A stretch of 63,605 nucleotides of DNA, from NCBI GenBank assembly GCA_017523285.1, contig JAFWWU010000140.1:1-63605 (forward strand), read 5' to 3'. The stretch comes from Ruminococcus sp. (GTDB taxonomy: Bacteria > Bacillota > Clostridia > Oscillospirales > Ruminococcaceae). Position 1 is the stretch's first letter. The number at the start of each line of letters is the position of its first letter. The notes under the pieces are model-generated. The model was not told where the DNA came from. It searched no databases and saw only the letters and a program-made list of their open reading frames with translations. This document shows, piece after piece, positions 27,712 through 36,734 of this stretch. The translations under genes were made by a program, and so were the position numbers.

Positions 27712-28590
27712 TTATTCCTTAATGCCTGAATGAGCCATTGTTTCAATAACATTTTTCTGTGCGGCAGTAAAAATAAGAACAGGCGGAATAAGCATAAATA
27801 CTGCCGCCGCCATTGCAACGCCTGCCCTTGAAATTCCCGAAGCTGCCGCCTGCATAACAACAGTCGGAAGCGTCTTTAAGGCTTCGTTATAAACAAGCGA
27901 GCCGCCCTGAATACTCCACGCACTCTGAAAAGCGAATATAACAACAGTCATAAGCGCAGGTTTCTGATTTGGCATAACGATTTTCCAGCATATCGTAAAC
28001 ATATTTGCACCGTCTACCTTAGCCGCCTCAATCATAGCGTCGGGAGTATTCGATATCGACTGCTTAAGAAGAAACAGGCTCATAGGTGAGGCTATTGAAG
28101 GAAGAATAAGTGCACGATAAGTATTAATCATTCCAAGCTCTGAAATAATGATATACTGCATAATATAAATAACATTACTCTGATAAAGCAGAGATATTAC
28201 AATAATCGAGTTTATAAGCTTGTTACCAGGGAATCTGCCCTTTGCAAGAACAAATGCCGCCATTGCACAGATAAAGCATTGCCCGACAGTAACAGCTGAC
28301 GTAACAAGTAAGCTGTTAAAAAGATAGCGTGAAAAAGGCACCCACATATTACCGAGAGAATCAAACATATCACGGAAATTATCAAGTGTGGGATTAAGCG
28401 TGTAAAGCTTCGGAGGAAATACAAAAAGCTCCTCAACAGGCTTTATTGACATAACAACTGCAAGATATATCGGAAAAATCATAAAAAGACCGATAATAAA
28501 AAGCACAATAAAAATAAAAACAGTTCCTCCGATTTTTTTCCCTGCCTGTTTATTAGAGGCTTTAAGCTTTTTTACATTTATATCAGACAA
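27712..28590 (-). CDS. Carbohydrate ABC permease, MalG type (first pair)
   Basis: 292 aa with six helices and the EAA loop (MIEAAKVDGANMFTICWKI). It starts at TTG 28590, 7 nt after GGGGAGG, immediately behind its partner's stop. It forms a permease dimer with the 28592-29509 product and works with the large binding protein upstream. Confidence 0.92.
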   Translation of the reverse strand: MSDINVKKLKASNKQAGKKIGGTVFIFIVLFIIGLFMIFPIYLAVVMSIKPVEELFVFPPKLYTLNPTLDNFRDMFDSLGNMWVPFSRYLFNSLLVTSAVTVGQCFICAMAAFVLAKGRFPGNKLINSIIVISLLYQSNVIYIMQYIIISELGMINTYRALILPSIASPMSLFLLKQSISNTPDAMIEAAKVDGANMFTICWKIVMPNQKPALMTVVIFAFQSAWSIQGGSLVYNEALKTLPTVVMQAAASGISRAGVAMAAAVFMLIPPVLIFTAAQKNVIETMAHSGIKE

Positions 28591-28591
28591 A

Positions 28592-29509
28592 TTAAGCCTC
28601 CCCGTCTATATATTTTCCAAAGAATCTGCTTACAAATCTGTTTGCGATATACATAACAGCAAATAAAATCATACAGATAGCGGCAGAATATCCGATTTCA
28701 TAGCGTACCCATGTATAATCAAATGCATGAGTCATTACAGTATGCGCCTTGTAGTCCGTACTCGGAAAACCGACAAGATTCTGTGCAACCGTACCTGCGG
28801 CAAATGAGCTTACAATCTGCATTACAGCGGCAAAAAGCATCTGAGGAGCCATTGACGGAATAGTTATGTAAATAAGCTCCTGCCAGCGTGTGCGTATACC
28901 CTCAATAGCCGCCGCCTCATACTGACTTTTATCAATATTCTGAAATCCGGCACGCATTGCAAGAAAACCTGCGCCAAGACTTATCCACAGCTGAACAATG
29001 ATTACAACTCCGAGGATATAACGTGAATCTGTCATCCACTGTACAGGAGATGTAATAATTCCGAGATTAAACAGCAGCGAGTTAAGATATCCGTAAGCGT
29101 CACCGCTGAAAATAAGCTGCCACATAGTATAAACTCCTGCAATAGACGGAGCGTAAAAAATAAGGGTAAATATAGTCTTTAATACAGGCGGAAGCTCGTT
29201 TATCATCCATGCCAGCAAAAAGCAAAGTACATAGCTTACAGGTCCCGTAACAAGTGCGAAAATAAGAGTTGTCTTTATTGAATCAATAAAAATCTTATCG
29301 GAAAGAAAAAGGTTATAGAAATTTGAAAAGCCGACAAATTCCGAATTTACCATATCAAAATCGGTAAAAGCCATAGGCACTGTCATTATTACGGGAATAA
29401 TCGTAAAAACAATAAAAAGCAGCATAAAAGGAAGAAGCATCAGATAGCATTCCTTATTTTTGATTATTTGTCTGATAAGCGGTTTGTTTTTTGCTTTTTT
29501 CAATTTCAT
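28592..29509 (-). CDS. Carbohydrate ABC permease, MalF/UgpA type (first pair)
   Basis: 305 aa with six helices and the EAA loop (SQYEAAAIEGIRTRWQELIY). AAGGAGG is only 2 nt before ATG 29509; a TTG two codons later (29503) has better spacing, so the start may be there. It lies directly after the binding-protein gene. Confidence 0.92.
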   Translation of the reverse strand: MKLKKAKNKPLIRQIIKNKECYLMLLPFMLLFIVFTIIPVIMTVPMAFTDFDMVNSEFVGFSNFYNLFLSDKIFIDSIKTTLIFALVTGPVSYVLCFLLAWMINELPPVLKTIFTLIFYAPSIAGVYTMWQLIFSGDAYGYLNSLLFNLGIITSPVQWMTDSRYILGVVIIVQLWISLGAGFLAMRAGFQNIDKSQYEAAAIEGIRTRWQELIYITIPSMAPQMLFAAVMQIVSSFAAGTVAQNLVGFPSTDYKAHTVMTHAFDYTWVRYEIGYSAAICMILFAVMYIANRFVSRFFGKYIDGEA

Positions 29510-29525
29510 AACCTCCTTCCGATGA

Positions 29526-32459
29526 TTATTTCAGGGTTTTATTTTTGCGTATAATTTCTTCGTTTATATCCTTGTTATACCATAAAAGCGTATCACGAGG
29601 ATTTTCTGATTTGTTTACAGCCTCACGGAAAGCATTCATAATATTTCGTGTAACAGCGTATGAAGCAGGAATTATCGGTATTTCAGAAATTTCATTTCTC
29701 TGAGTCATAAGTTTTTCAAGCTCATTGTCAGACCATGAAAGATTTGAAAGAGCCGCAGTGTTTGCGGTGTCAAAGCGTCCGAGCGTGCCGAGAATACCCT
29801 CTGTCTGCACAGCGTATTCCGTTTGTATTTCATCTGATGTAAACCATTTTATAAATTCCCATGCGCCCTTTTTGTTTGCACATGAGCTGAATATAACAGC
29901 CCCCGAGCCGTTTGAATTTACAGCGTGAGATATTTCTCCGTCTGCGTTCATAGTTCCCGGAACAGATGTGAAATCCCATAATCCTTTTATTTCTGGAGAA
30001 GCCACAGTAAGCTGATTATAAAAGGTATAATTTGAAATAACAATCGGATATTCACCCGTTCTGAATCGGCTGAAAGCGTCATAAGACTGCTCAAAGCTGT
30101 AATCGGTATAAAAATCAGTCCACATTTCAAATGCATTTACAGCTTTATTTGAATCAAGCGTTGAAGCCGATAAATCTTCGTTATAATATGTCATCCCTTG
30201 CTGAAGCATAAGCATAGCAAAAGTATGACCGCATTCGGTTGCGGGAGATGTATTTGCAGAAGGAAGAACAAGTCCTGCCGACATATAATTTCTCTGAATT
30301 GCAGGAAGCATATCAATAAGCTCCTGCCATGTCTGCGGAGGCTTATCAATTCCAAGCTCGCTGAGTATATCAGTGCGATAGAACATCATAGGCCATACCT
30401 GACTGACAGGGAGAGCATAACAGCCGTTGTTATACTGATACGGAATGCATGCATTTTCCTGAAATCTCTTTGAAATATCATTGAAATCATCAAATTGAGA
30501 TAAGTCAGTTATAAGTCCTCTCGAAGCAAGTGTTACAGGAAATTCACCGCCGATGAATAACGCAACATCAGGTTCTTTTCCGGCAAGAGCTGCCTCGACA
30601 ATTCCGCCGCTTACGAGATTAACCGCAACGGGAATATCATATTTTTCCATAAAATCCGATTCGGCAAGCTGTTTTATAATCTGAGCCTGTTCACGTCCGT
30701 TATTTACCCAGATTTCTATTGCCTCCTCATTTTTTATATCTGACAGTGTTGTATAATCCTCAAAGAAAGAGCCAATAAAAGCCTCACAGCCGAATTTAAT
30801 TGATTTTGTCAGTTTCTTTTCAACGGAAGTGAATTTCCTGTCAGCCGAAGCAAGTTCGATATAATCAATTTCAAGCGGCTGGTCACGATACTCTCTTGCC
30901 CATGCAGAAAGCGAAGTTATACCATCCTTTATCTGATAAAGATATTCTGGGATTTTAAGCGGCTTATCGGTGCATTTGTCAAGTGTAACAGCCGTTCTCT
31001 CGATAACAGCCGCCTCTGAGCCTGTTGCATTTGAAAGCTTTTCGATTTCTGACTGAACTTCTTTAAGCTGAGATGAAAGCTTTTCAAATTCAGAAAGAAG
31101 CTCAGGAATTTTCTCGTGAACGTAATAATCGGTATATTTATCGGGAGCAGGCCCCGTAATCATCAGGATTTTTCTGTAATATGTATTAAGCTCTGCTACA
31201 ATATCATCAAGGCGGCGCAAAGAATTTCCTATATCCCCAGGTACAGCTTCAAGTGTAATCGAATGGTCTGTATCTGCTGAAAGATATATATATACATAAT
31301 CTCCGTCAGAGGTTTTCGGTGAAACTCTTTTCCAGTCGTTATCATAGAAAAATCTTATCTGATTAAGCTCATTGCATGGAACTTTTCCGTCAATGTAAAT
31401 TCTTCTGTTTGAATACAAGCCGCGCATTTTGTTCTGACGTGCCTTTATTCCGATTTTGTACCACCCGTCAGATTTTATACTGTCAGCAGGTATAGTCCAT
31501 GTTATACTCTGAAAAGCCTTGTTCCAGCTGTCCTTGCCGATAGTGTTATATACGATTTTTCTTGGGTCTGAGGGTGAAACAGTATAATCATTATTATCAT
31601 AGGAAGGAGATAAAACAGCCGAGGATTTGAAATCGGCATTTTCCCCCTCAAGCCTTATCAGATTGGATTGCGTATTCTCAATCGAAACAGAGGATTTAAC
31701 GGAAGAAGCATATTCACTGTAATTACATAGCTTTTCGGGATTATAGAATTTAAAACTTTCAATTGCAATATTGGCTTTTTCTGATTTGAATGTAACAGCA
31801 TGATTGCCTTTTTCAAGATAAAAAATCAAAGGCTCATTAAAAAGACCGTCAGTATCATTAAAATCCGAGCTTATCCACATGCCTGACTGAACCTGCACAG
31901 GCTTAATCTGATTTCCTCTTGAATCCTCGGAAATATCATTCTTATTAACCCATATTCTGTTAAGCATAATTCGCTTTGCTGTATCATACGGAGCTTTACC
32001 ATCAATTTCAAGAGAAAGCTCAGTTTCATTCAGATTTGATTCGATAGGATAATAAGTCATATTTATGCAGTATATACCTGTTTCCGAAATATCAAAATTA
32101 TATGTAACCTCTCCGTCAGAGCCATTCCATATAAGCACATCGTTTTCTGATTTATACTTTCCGACTGAAATATTGTCGCCGCTTGCATCCGAATAATCCG
32201 AAGCGTTTATAATGATTTCAGTTTCAGGGCGGTTTTGCGTTGAATATATATCGAAATAGTCGCTGTAAGAAATAACGGGAGAGTATGATACATCCGATAA
32301 TGTGTAATAATCGCTCTGCATCTGTGAATATGTTTCTGATTTTGTCAGAGTTATTACATCATCAGCAAAAACAGATAATGAAGAAGAAATACATCCGAAA
32401 GCTGTAATAAGAGCTGAAAGAGAAGATATAATCTTTTTCGGAATATGCTTTTTTCTCAT
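29526..32459 (-). CDS. Very large extracellular solute-binding protein with N-terminal beta-domains
   Basis: 977 aa, about twice a usual sugar-binding protein. A signal peptide (1-32, SVFA/DD) is followed by two beta-rich segments resembling carbohydrate-binding modules (about 55-240 and 265-410), a coiled coil near 430-475 (EKIPELLSEFEKLSSQLKEV) and a family-1 binding domain from about 590 (IEIWVNNGREQAQIIKQLAE). It has no clear lipobox, so anchoring is uncertain. It is the first gene of the operon and has a consensus promoter. A polysaccharide or large oligosaccharide ligand is inferred. Confidence 0.85.
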   Translation of the reverse strand: MRKKHIPKKIISSLSALITAFGCISSSLSVFADDVITLTKSETYSQMQSDYYTLSDVSYSPVISYSDYFDIYSTQNRPETEIIINASDYSDASGDNISVGKYKSENDVLIWNGSDGEVTYNFDISETGIYCINMTYYPIESNLNETELSLEIDGKAPYDTAKRIMLNRIWVNKNDISEDSRGNQIKPVQVQSGMWISSDFNDTDGLFNEPLIFYLEKGNHAVTFKSEKANIAIESFKFYNPEKLCNYSEYASSVKSSVSIENTQSNLIRLEGENADFKSSAVLSPSYDNNDYTVSPSDPRKIVYNTIGKDSWNKAFQSITWTIPADSIKSDGWYKIGIKARQNKMRGLYSNRRIYIDGKVPCNELNQIRFFYDNDWKRVSPKTSDGDYVYIYLSADTDHSITLEAVPGDIGNSLRRLDDIVAELNTYYRKILMITGPAPDKYTDYYVHEKIPELLSEFEKLSSQLKEVQSEIEKLSNATGSEAAVIERTAVTLDKCTDKPLKIPEYLYQIKDGITSLSAWAREYRDQPLEIDYIELASADRKFTSVEKKLTKSIKFGCEAFIGSFFEDYTTLSDIKNEEAIEIWVNNGREQAQIIKQLAESDFMEKYDIPVAVNLVSGGIVEAALAGKEPDVALFIGGEFPVTLASRGLITDLSQFDDFNDISKRFQENACIPYQYNNGCYALPVSQVWPMMFYRTDILSELGIDKPPQTWQELIDMLPAIQRNYMSAGLVLPSANTSPATECGHTFAMLMLQQGMTYYNEDLSASTLDSNKAVNAFEMWTDFYTDYSFEQSYDAFSRFRTGEYPIVISNYTFYNQLTVASPEIKGLWDFTSVPGTMNADGEISHAVNSNGSGAVIFSSCANKKGAWEFIKWFTSDEIQTEYAVQTEGILGTLGRFDTANTAALSNLSWSDNELEKLMTQRNEISEIPIIPASYAVTRNIMNAFREAVNKSENPRDTLLWYNKDINEEIIRKNKTLK

Positions 32460-32520
32460 AATAATCAGCTCCTTTTCAAGATTTACGATAACTATAATGA
32501 TACATTAATAATATACTATA

Positions 32521-32549
32521 ATTATAACAATTTCACAAATTATTGTCAA
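32521..32549 (-). promoter_or_regulatory. Consensus promoter of the eight-gene transport operon
   Basis: Minus strand TTGACA (32549-32544) and TATAAT (32526-32521), spacer 17 bp, about 60 bp before the binding-protein ATG. Confidence 0.85.
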
Positions 32550-32575
32550 GAAAAACGAATAGCATTAAAAAATAC

Positions 32576-32664
32576 TTGACAAATCAATGCAAACAGTGTA
32601 TGCTGTATATATAACAGATAAACAGATAAAAACAGTTGATTATTTTTCTTTAATCTGTTATAAT
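32576..32664 (+). promoter_or_regulatory. Two tandem promoters of the NatAB-like ABC genes
   Basis: First: TTGACA (32576-32581), 17 bp, TATGCT (32599-32604). Second: TTGATT (32636-32641), 17 bp, TATAAT (32659-32664). Between them AACAGATA is directly repeated, about 32613-32628. The first diverges from the transport-operon promoter only 27 bp away. Confidence 0.75.
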
Positions 32665-32727
32665 GGTTATGTAAAACAATGCGCGGCAAATCAGCTATGC
32701 ATAATATAAGCCGAGAGGAGTATTAAA

Positions 32728-33468
32728 TTGGAAAACGTATTGGAAGTAAAAGGACTCTCTAAGCAGTATTCAAAGGTTCTTGCTGTAAAAGATGTAAAAT
32801 TCGAAATCGGAAGCGGAGAAATATTTGCTCTTATAGGTCCTAACGGTGCAGGAAAAACATCAACGATAAGAATGATATCAACACTTATCAAGCCAACATC
32901 AGGTGACGCAATTGTAGCAGGTCACAGCGTTGTCAAAGAGCCTGATAAGGTGCGTGAATGTATAACATATCTTCCCGATGAAGCAGGCGCGTATAAGAAT
33001 ATGAAGGGTGTTTCATATCTCAGATTTATGGCAGGACTTTTTACATCTGACCTTAATCTTATTGAAGAATATGTGAAAAGAGCTTCTGAAATCTGTAAGC
33101 TCGGTGCAAGACTTGAAGATAAAATCGGTACATACAGCCGAGGTATGATAAGAAAGCTTCTTCTTGCAAGAGCAGTTATGACTCGTCCTAAGCTTGCAAT
33201 TTTAGACGAGCCTACAAGTGGACTTGATGTTATCAATGCAATTGAAATCAGAAAAATGATTAAAGAGCTTGCAAAGGAAGAAGGAACATCATTCCTTATT
33301 TCATCACACAATATGCTTGAAATCGAATTCGTATCTGACAGAGTAGGAATTATGGCAAAGGGTAAGCTTATGACAGTAGGCAAGGCTGATGAGCTTAAGG
33401 AAAGATACGGCGCAGAAAATCTTGAAGAAGTATTTGAAAGGGTGGTGCTTGAAAATGAAGTTCGTTAA
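32728..33468 (+). CDS. ABC transporter ATP-binding protein (NatA-like)
   Basis: 246-aa ATPase with Walker A GPNGAGKTST, a signature-like YSRGMIRKLLLARA and Walker B LAILDEPTSGLD. It starts at TTG 32728, 7 nt after GAGGAG. It overlaps the permease gene by 14 nt, and the two form an ABC-2 type exporter, possibly of sodium or another small cytotoxic solute. Confidence 0.9.
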   Translation: MENVLEVKGLSKQYSKVLAVKDVKFEIGSGEIFALIGPNGAGKTSTIRMISTLIKPTSGDAIVAGHSVVKEPDKVRECITYLPDEAGAYKNMKGVSYLRFMAGLFTSDLNLIEEYVKRASEICKLGARLEDKIGTYSRGMIRKLLLARAVMTRPKLAILDEPTSGLDVINAIEIRKMIKELAKEEGTSFLISSHNMLEIEFVSDRVGIMAKGKLMTVGKADELKERYGAENLEEVFERVVLENEVR

Positions 33469-34810
33469 TCTTCTTAAAAAAGAACTTGTAGAGCTTATAA
33501 ACAAGCAGATGCTTTTAGGTCTTGTTATTACATTCGGTATCCTTTTCCTTGTAGGACAGGTAACAACTGAAGTAATCGAGGATGTACAGAGCAGTGTATA
33601 CAACGTAAATATCATTGATGAAGATGATACAGAATTTACAAAAGATATTATAAGTCAGCTCAAAACAATGCAGGGCAGCGAAGATGAGGACGGAATCAAG
33701 CTTAATGTAATCTCAAAGGCTGATTTAAAGGGTGATGATTATTCAGCTGTTCTTGATAAGAATAAAATCGACAGCCTTATAATTATCCCGTCAGGATTTT
33801 CAAAAACAATCCTTGAGGATAACAAAACAGCAGAGCTTAAAAGTATTTCAAGAATGAAATCAGCATCAGCTCTCGGTACAGTTTCATCAGATACAAGCGG
33901 CGGAATAGGACTTATCAACGATTGTATAAAGGTAAAGATTATGAACGAAAAGGGTATTGCCGCTGATGATATCCCTGTTATCGATTCACCTGTTTCAGTA
34001 AGTGAAACAACTGTCGTTGACGGAAAGCAGAGCAAGATTTCAGTAGGAAGCATTGTAGGAAATATGATGACTCAGAATATGATTATTCCGATTATCGTAT
34101 TTGTTCTTGTTGTTTTTACATCACAGATGATTGTAAATGCAATTTCAACTGAGAAGATTGATAAAACTCTTGAAACGCTTTTATCAGCGCCAGTATCAAG
34201 AACATCGATTCTTTCATCAAAAATGCTTGCGGCATCAATCGTTGCACTTCTCAATGCGGTTGTTTATATGGTCGGCTTCAGCAGTTTCATAGACGGAGCA
34301 ACAAGTACTGTATCTGAGGGAACAGTTGATGCGGCACTTAGTGTAAATGAAGCTATGAAACAACTCGGACTCACACTTTCAGCAGGCGACTATGTGCTTA
34401 TCGGAGTTCAGATGTTCCTTACAATTATGATTTCGCTTTCTATTTCAATTATCCTCGGTGCAATGGTAAGCGATGCGAAATCAGCTCAGACAATTATTAT
34501 GCCTATAATGTTCTGTGCAATGGTGCCATATATGATTTCAATGGCTGCAGATGTAAATACACTTCCTACAGCTATAAAGACACTTGTATATGCAATTCCA
34601 TTCACACATACATTCACAGCGATGAACAATCTTATGTTCGGCAACTATGACATTTTCTATATCGGTGTAGGATATCAGGCAGTTCTTTTCATTATCTGTA
34701 TGATTTGTGCTGTAAAGCTCTTCAATTCAGACAAAATCCTTACTTCTTCACTCAATTTCGGACAGAAATCAAAATTCAATAAGTCGAAGAAAACTGCTTC
34801 TGAGGAATAA
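33455..34810 (+). CDS. ABC-2 type permease (NatB-like)
   Basis: 451 aa: an N-terminal membrane helix, a large extracytoplasmic domain (about 45-205), then five or six helices at the C-terminus. ATG 33455 lies inside the end of the ATPase gene after a GGGTGGTG ribosome site. The conserved EKIDKTLETLLSAPVSR matches NatB/ABC-2 permeases. It is the membrane partner of the preceding ATPase. Confidence 0.88.
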   Translation: MKFVNLLKKELVELINKQMLLGLVITFGILFLVGQVTTEVIEDVQSSVYNVNIIDEDDTEFTKDIISQLKTMQGSEDEDGIKLNVISKADLKGDDYSAVLDKNKIDSLIIIPSGFSKTILEDNKTAELKSISRMKSASALGTVSSDTSGGIGLINDCIKVKIMNEKGIAADDIPVIDSPVSVSETTVVDGKQSKISVGSIVGNMMTQNMIIPIIVFVLVVFTSQMIVNAISTEKIDKTLETLLSAPVSRTSILSSKMLAASIVALLNAVVYMVGFSSFIDGATSTVSEGTVDAALSVNEAMKQLGLTLSAGDYVLIGVQMFLTIMISLSISIILGAMVSDAKSAQTIIMPIMFCAMVPYMISMAADVNTLPTAIKTLVYAIPFTHTFTAMNNLMFGNYDIFYIGVGYQAVLFIICMICAVKLFNSDKILTSSLNFGQKSKFNKSKKTASEE

Positions 34811-34825
34811 TTCAATATAACATTA

Positions 34826-34861
34826 AAAATGCCCGTAACAAAAAGAGTTACGGGCATTTTT
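34826..34861. terminator. Bidirectional terminator between convergent genes
   Basis: AAAATGCCCGTAAC (34826-34839) pairs perfectly with GTTACGGGCATTTT (34847-34860). The A- and T-rich ends allow termination from both sides. Confidence 0.9.
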
Positions 34862-34863
34862 GT

Positions 34864-34917
34864 ATAGGGGCGTATATTATCCGCCTAATTCTATTATCAT
34901 GTAGGGGTGCCGCCATT
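34864..34917. repeat. Degenerate dispersed palindrome, two fragments
   Basis: TAGGGGCGTATATTATCCGCC and, 20 bp on, GTAGGGGTGCCGCC match parts of the GGGCGGATATTATCCGCCC repeat, just after the terminator. Confidence 0.45.
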
Positions 34918-34926
34918 TAAAGCTAA

Positions 34927-36045
34927 TCATTCTTTTGTTTTGATTAAATAAACAGTGCATTCGCTTTCCTCAACAATCAGAATTTCAGGATTTTCTTTTG
35001 AGGTGTAAAGTGTTGCAGGAATATGACTGAAAAATGCTCTGTAATTTCCGTCATAGTCGCTTGGAGAACCAAGACAGATATCGGGGGTATACGTTTCAGC
35101 ACCTGCGTTATATTCGACATAACCTACATCATCAATGATTACAGCTTTCATATGGTGACAAACGTCATTTTCATCGCCGGGATTATTGGGAGTAATGGCG
35201 GGGATAATATAATCTTGAACAGATGCTAAGTCTGCATTAGGATTCATGATTACATAATAATGAGTTGTGGTTACTGCCTCACCTTTATCGAGAAATCTAA
35301 GAGCAACGGCAACATCGTTTGATATTTCGTTAATCTCATAAATTTCAGCATTAAGGTTTTCAGTTGAAATCCATTTGTCTGTTCTGCTTTTCCATCCTGC
35401 TGTAACAGTGACTTTTTCAATTTTGCATCCGATTTTATCTTCAGAGATTACTTTTCCTGCTGTATATGTGGAGAATTTTCCTGTATTGATAATATATTTA
35501 TAAGTTCTTTCAAGTAAGTTTTCTTCATTTGGTTCAGTCTGCTGTGTTTCTGTATCAGGAATTAAAGTGACAGTATTATTATATGAATTCTGGTCTTCTG
35601 TATTATTGTCTGGCTCAGCTTGATTTATTTGTGTGTCAGGATTATAAATGGCAGAATTATTATTAACATTTGTATTTTTAAAATCTTCATTGTATTGCGT
35701 TGTTTCAGGTATTTTATCTATGGCAGAATCCGAAACATCAGCATTTTCTTTTATATTATTATCAATAGAATCAGCAGGCTTGATTTCGCTGATAACTTCG
35801 CTGTTATTATCAATAACGGAATTACTGTTTTCATTCGCAATTGAAGCGGTGTCTGTATCTAAAACAGGTAAATTCTTATCAACAGAATTCCAATATCCTG
35901 CACCGACTACAGTCAGACAAAGAGCACATGCTGTTCCGCTGACTGCGGCGGCTTTTTTTATTTTTTTGTTTCTGATTTGCTGTTGTTCAATATATTCATC
36001 CCGTGCCTGAAATACAGCACTTGCAATTTCTTTAGAGTTCTTCAT
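34927..36045 (-). CDS. Membrane-anchored probable anti-sigma factor
   Basis: 372 aa: a cytoplasmic N-terminus of about 38 residues rich in charge (QARDEYIEQQQIRNKKIKK), one membrane helix (about 36-52), a long Asn/Asp/Glu-rich linker (to about 180) and an unrecognised C-terminal domain with CHHMK and several aromatic beta-strands. It overlaps the sigma gene by 14 nt, the usual place for an anti-sigma factor. ATG 36045 is preferred over TTG 36051. No zinc anti-sigma motif is visible, so the role is inferred from context. Confidence 0.7.
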   Translation of the reverse strand: MKNSKEIASAVFQARDEYIEQQQIRNKKIKKAAAVSGTACALCLTVVGAGYWNSVDKNLPVLDTDTASIANENSNSVIDNNSEVISEIKPADSIDNNIKENADVSDSAIDKIPETTQYNEDFKNTNVNNNSAIYNPDTQINQAEPDNNTEDQNSYNNTVTLIPDTETQQTEPNEENLLERTYKYIINTGKFSTYTAGKVISEDKIGCKIEKVTVTAGWKSRTDKWISTENLNAEIYEINEISNDVAVALRFLDKGEAVTTTHYYVIMNPNADLASVQDYIIPAITPNNPGDENDVCHHMKAVIIDDVGYVEYNAGAETYTPDICLGSPSDYDGNYRAFFSHIPATLYTSKENPEILIVEESECTVYLIKTKE

Positions 36046-36586
36046 AAACAAAACCTATCCTTTCAAGTTCGTGTTTCAATGCGTTTTTTGCTCGATATGT
36101 CAGATCACCGACCTGACGCTTTGATTTTTTCATAATTCTTGCAATTGAAGCTGTATCAAAATCCTCAAAGTATTTCAGATACAAAACCTGTGCATATTCG
36201 GGATTAAGCTTCTTCATTGCTGTATGCAGTTGGATTTTTCGTTCTTCAATCAGATAATGCTGTTCAATATCTGTTTCATCTGAAAGCTGAAATGCCTCAT
36301 CAATCGAATTATCGGTATATCTTGAACGTTCTCGGAGATAACTGAAAGCCTGATTTCTTGCTATGGCGTAAAGCCATGTTTTGAAAGAGCTTTTTCCGTT
36401 GAATTTTGGCTTTTTTACAGCGAGCTTTACAAAGGTTTCCTGCATTATTTCTTCCGCTTCGCAGATGTTTTTTACAATGCTGTTCAGATAAAGTGACAAG
36501 CCTTGATAATATGTATCAATAATCACAATAAGTTCATCATCATCACCATTGAGGAAACGGCGGTAGCGATCCGCATCGTTGCCCAT
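36032..36586 (-). CDS. ECF-type RNA polymerase sigma factor
   Basis: 184 aa with region 2 (AEEIMQETFVKLAVKKPKF and SFKTWLYAIARNQAFSYLR) and a region 4 helix-turn-helix (LNPEYAQVLYLKYFEDFDTA to RAKNALKHEL). ATG 36586 has AAGGAGG 7 nt upstream and is preferred over 36613. It likely directs an envelope-stress or signal-responsive regulon with the membrane protein encoded next. Confidence 0.93.
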   Translation of the reverse strand: MGNDADRYRRFLNGDDDELIVIIDTYYQGLSLYLNSIVKNICEAEEIMQETFVKLAVKKPKFNGKSSFKTWLYAIARNQAFSYLRERSRYTDNSIDEAFQLSDETDIEQHYLIEERKIQLHTAMKKLNPEYAQVLYLKYFEDFDTASIARIMKKSKRQVGDLTYRAKNALKHELERIGFVYEEL

Positions 36587-36634
36587 TTGATTTCCTCCTT
36601 TCGATTTATGCAAATTTGCTTTTCACTTATTAGA

Positions 36635-36664
36635 CGCAGTAAATAATAATTTTTCGCAGTAAAT
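36635..36664. promoter_or_regulatory. Paired 10-bp direct repeats upstream of the sigma gene
   Basis: CGCAGTAAAT occurs at 36635-36644 and 36655-36664, exactly 20 bp apart (two helical turns). A minus-strand CGTC, a common ECF -10 element, is at 36636-36633, but its matching -35 is poor. Confidence 0.45.
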
Positions 36665-36671
36665 TTCAAAA

Positions 36672-36707
36672 TAAACAAAAACAACCGTAACGCTGTTTCG
36701 TTACGGT
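36672..36707 (-). terminator. Terminator of htrA
   Basis: ACCGTAAC (36684-36691) pairs with GTTACGGT (36700-36707). Read on the minus strand it is followed by a T-rich tract, 27 nt past the htrA stop. Confidence 0.85.
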
Positions 36708-36734
36708 CATTTTGATAGGAGGATTATGAAATGA

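Noticed and set aside
29526..32459. Lipoprotein anchor on the large binding protein
   Set aside because: AFGC is the only candidate lipobox and is poor. VFA/DD looks like an ordinary signal peptidase I site.
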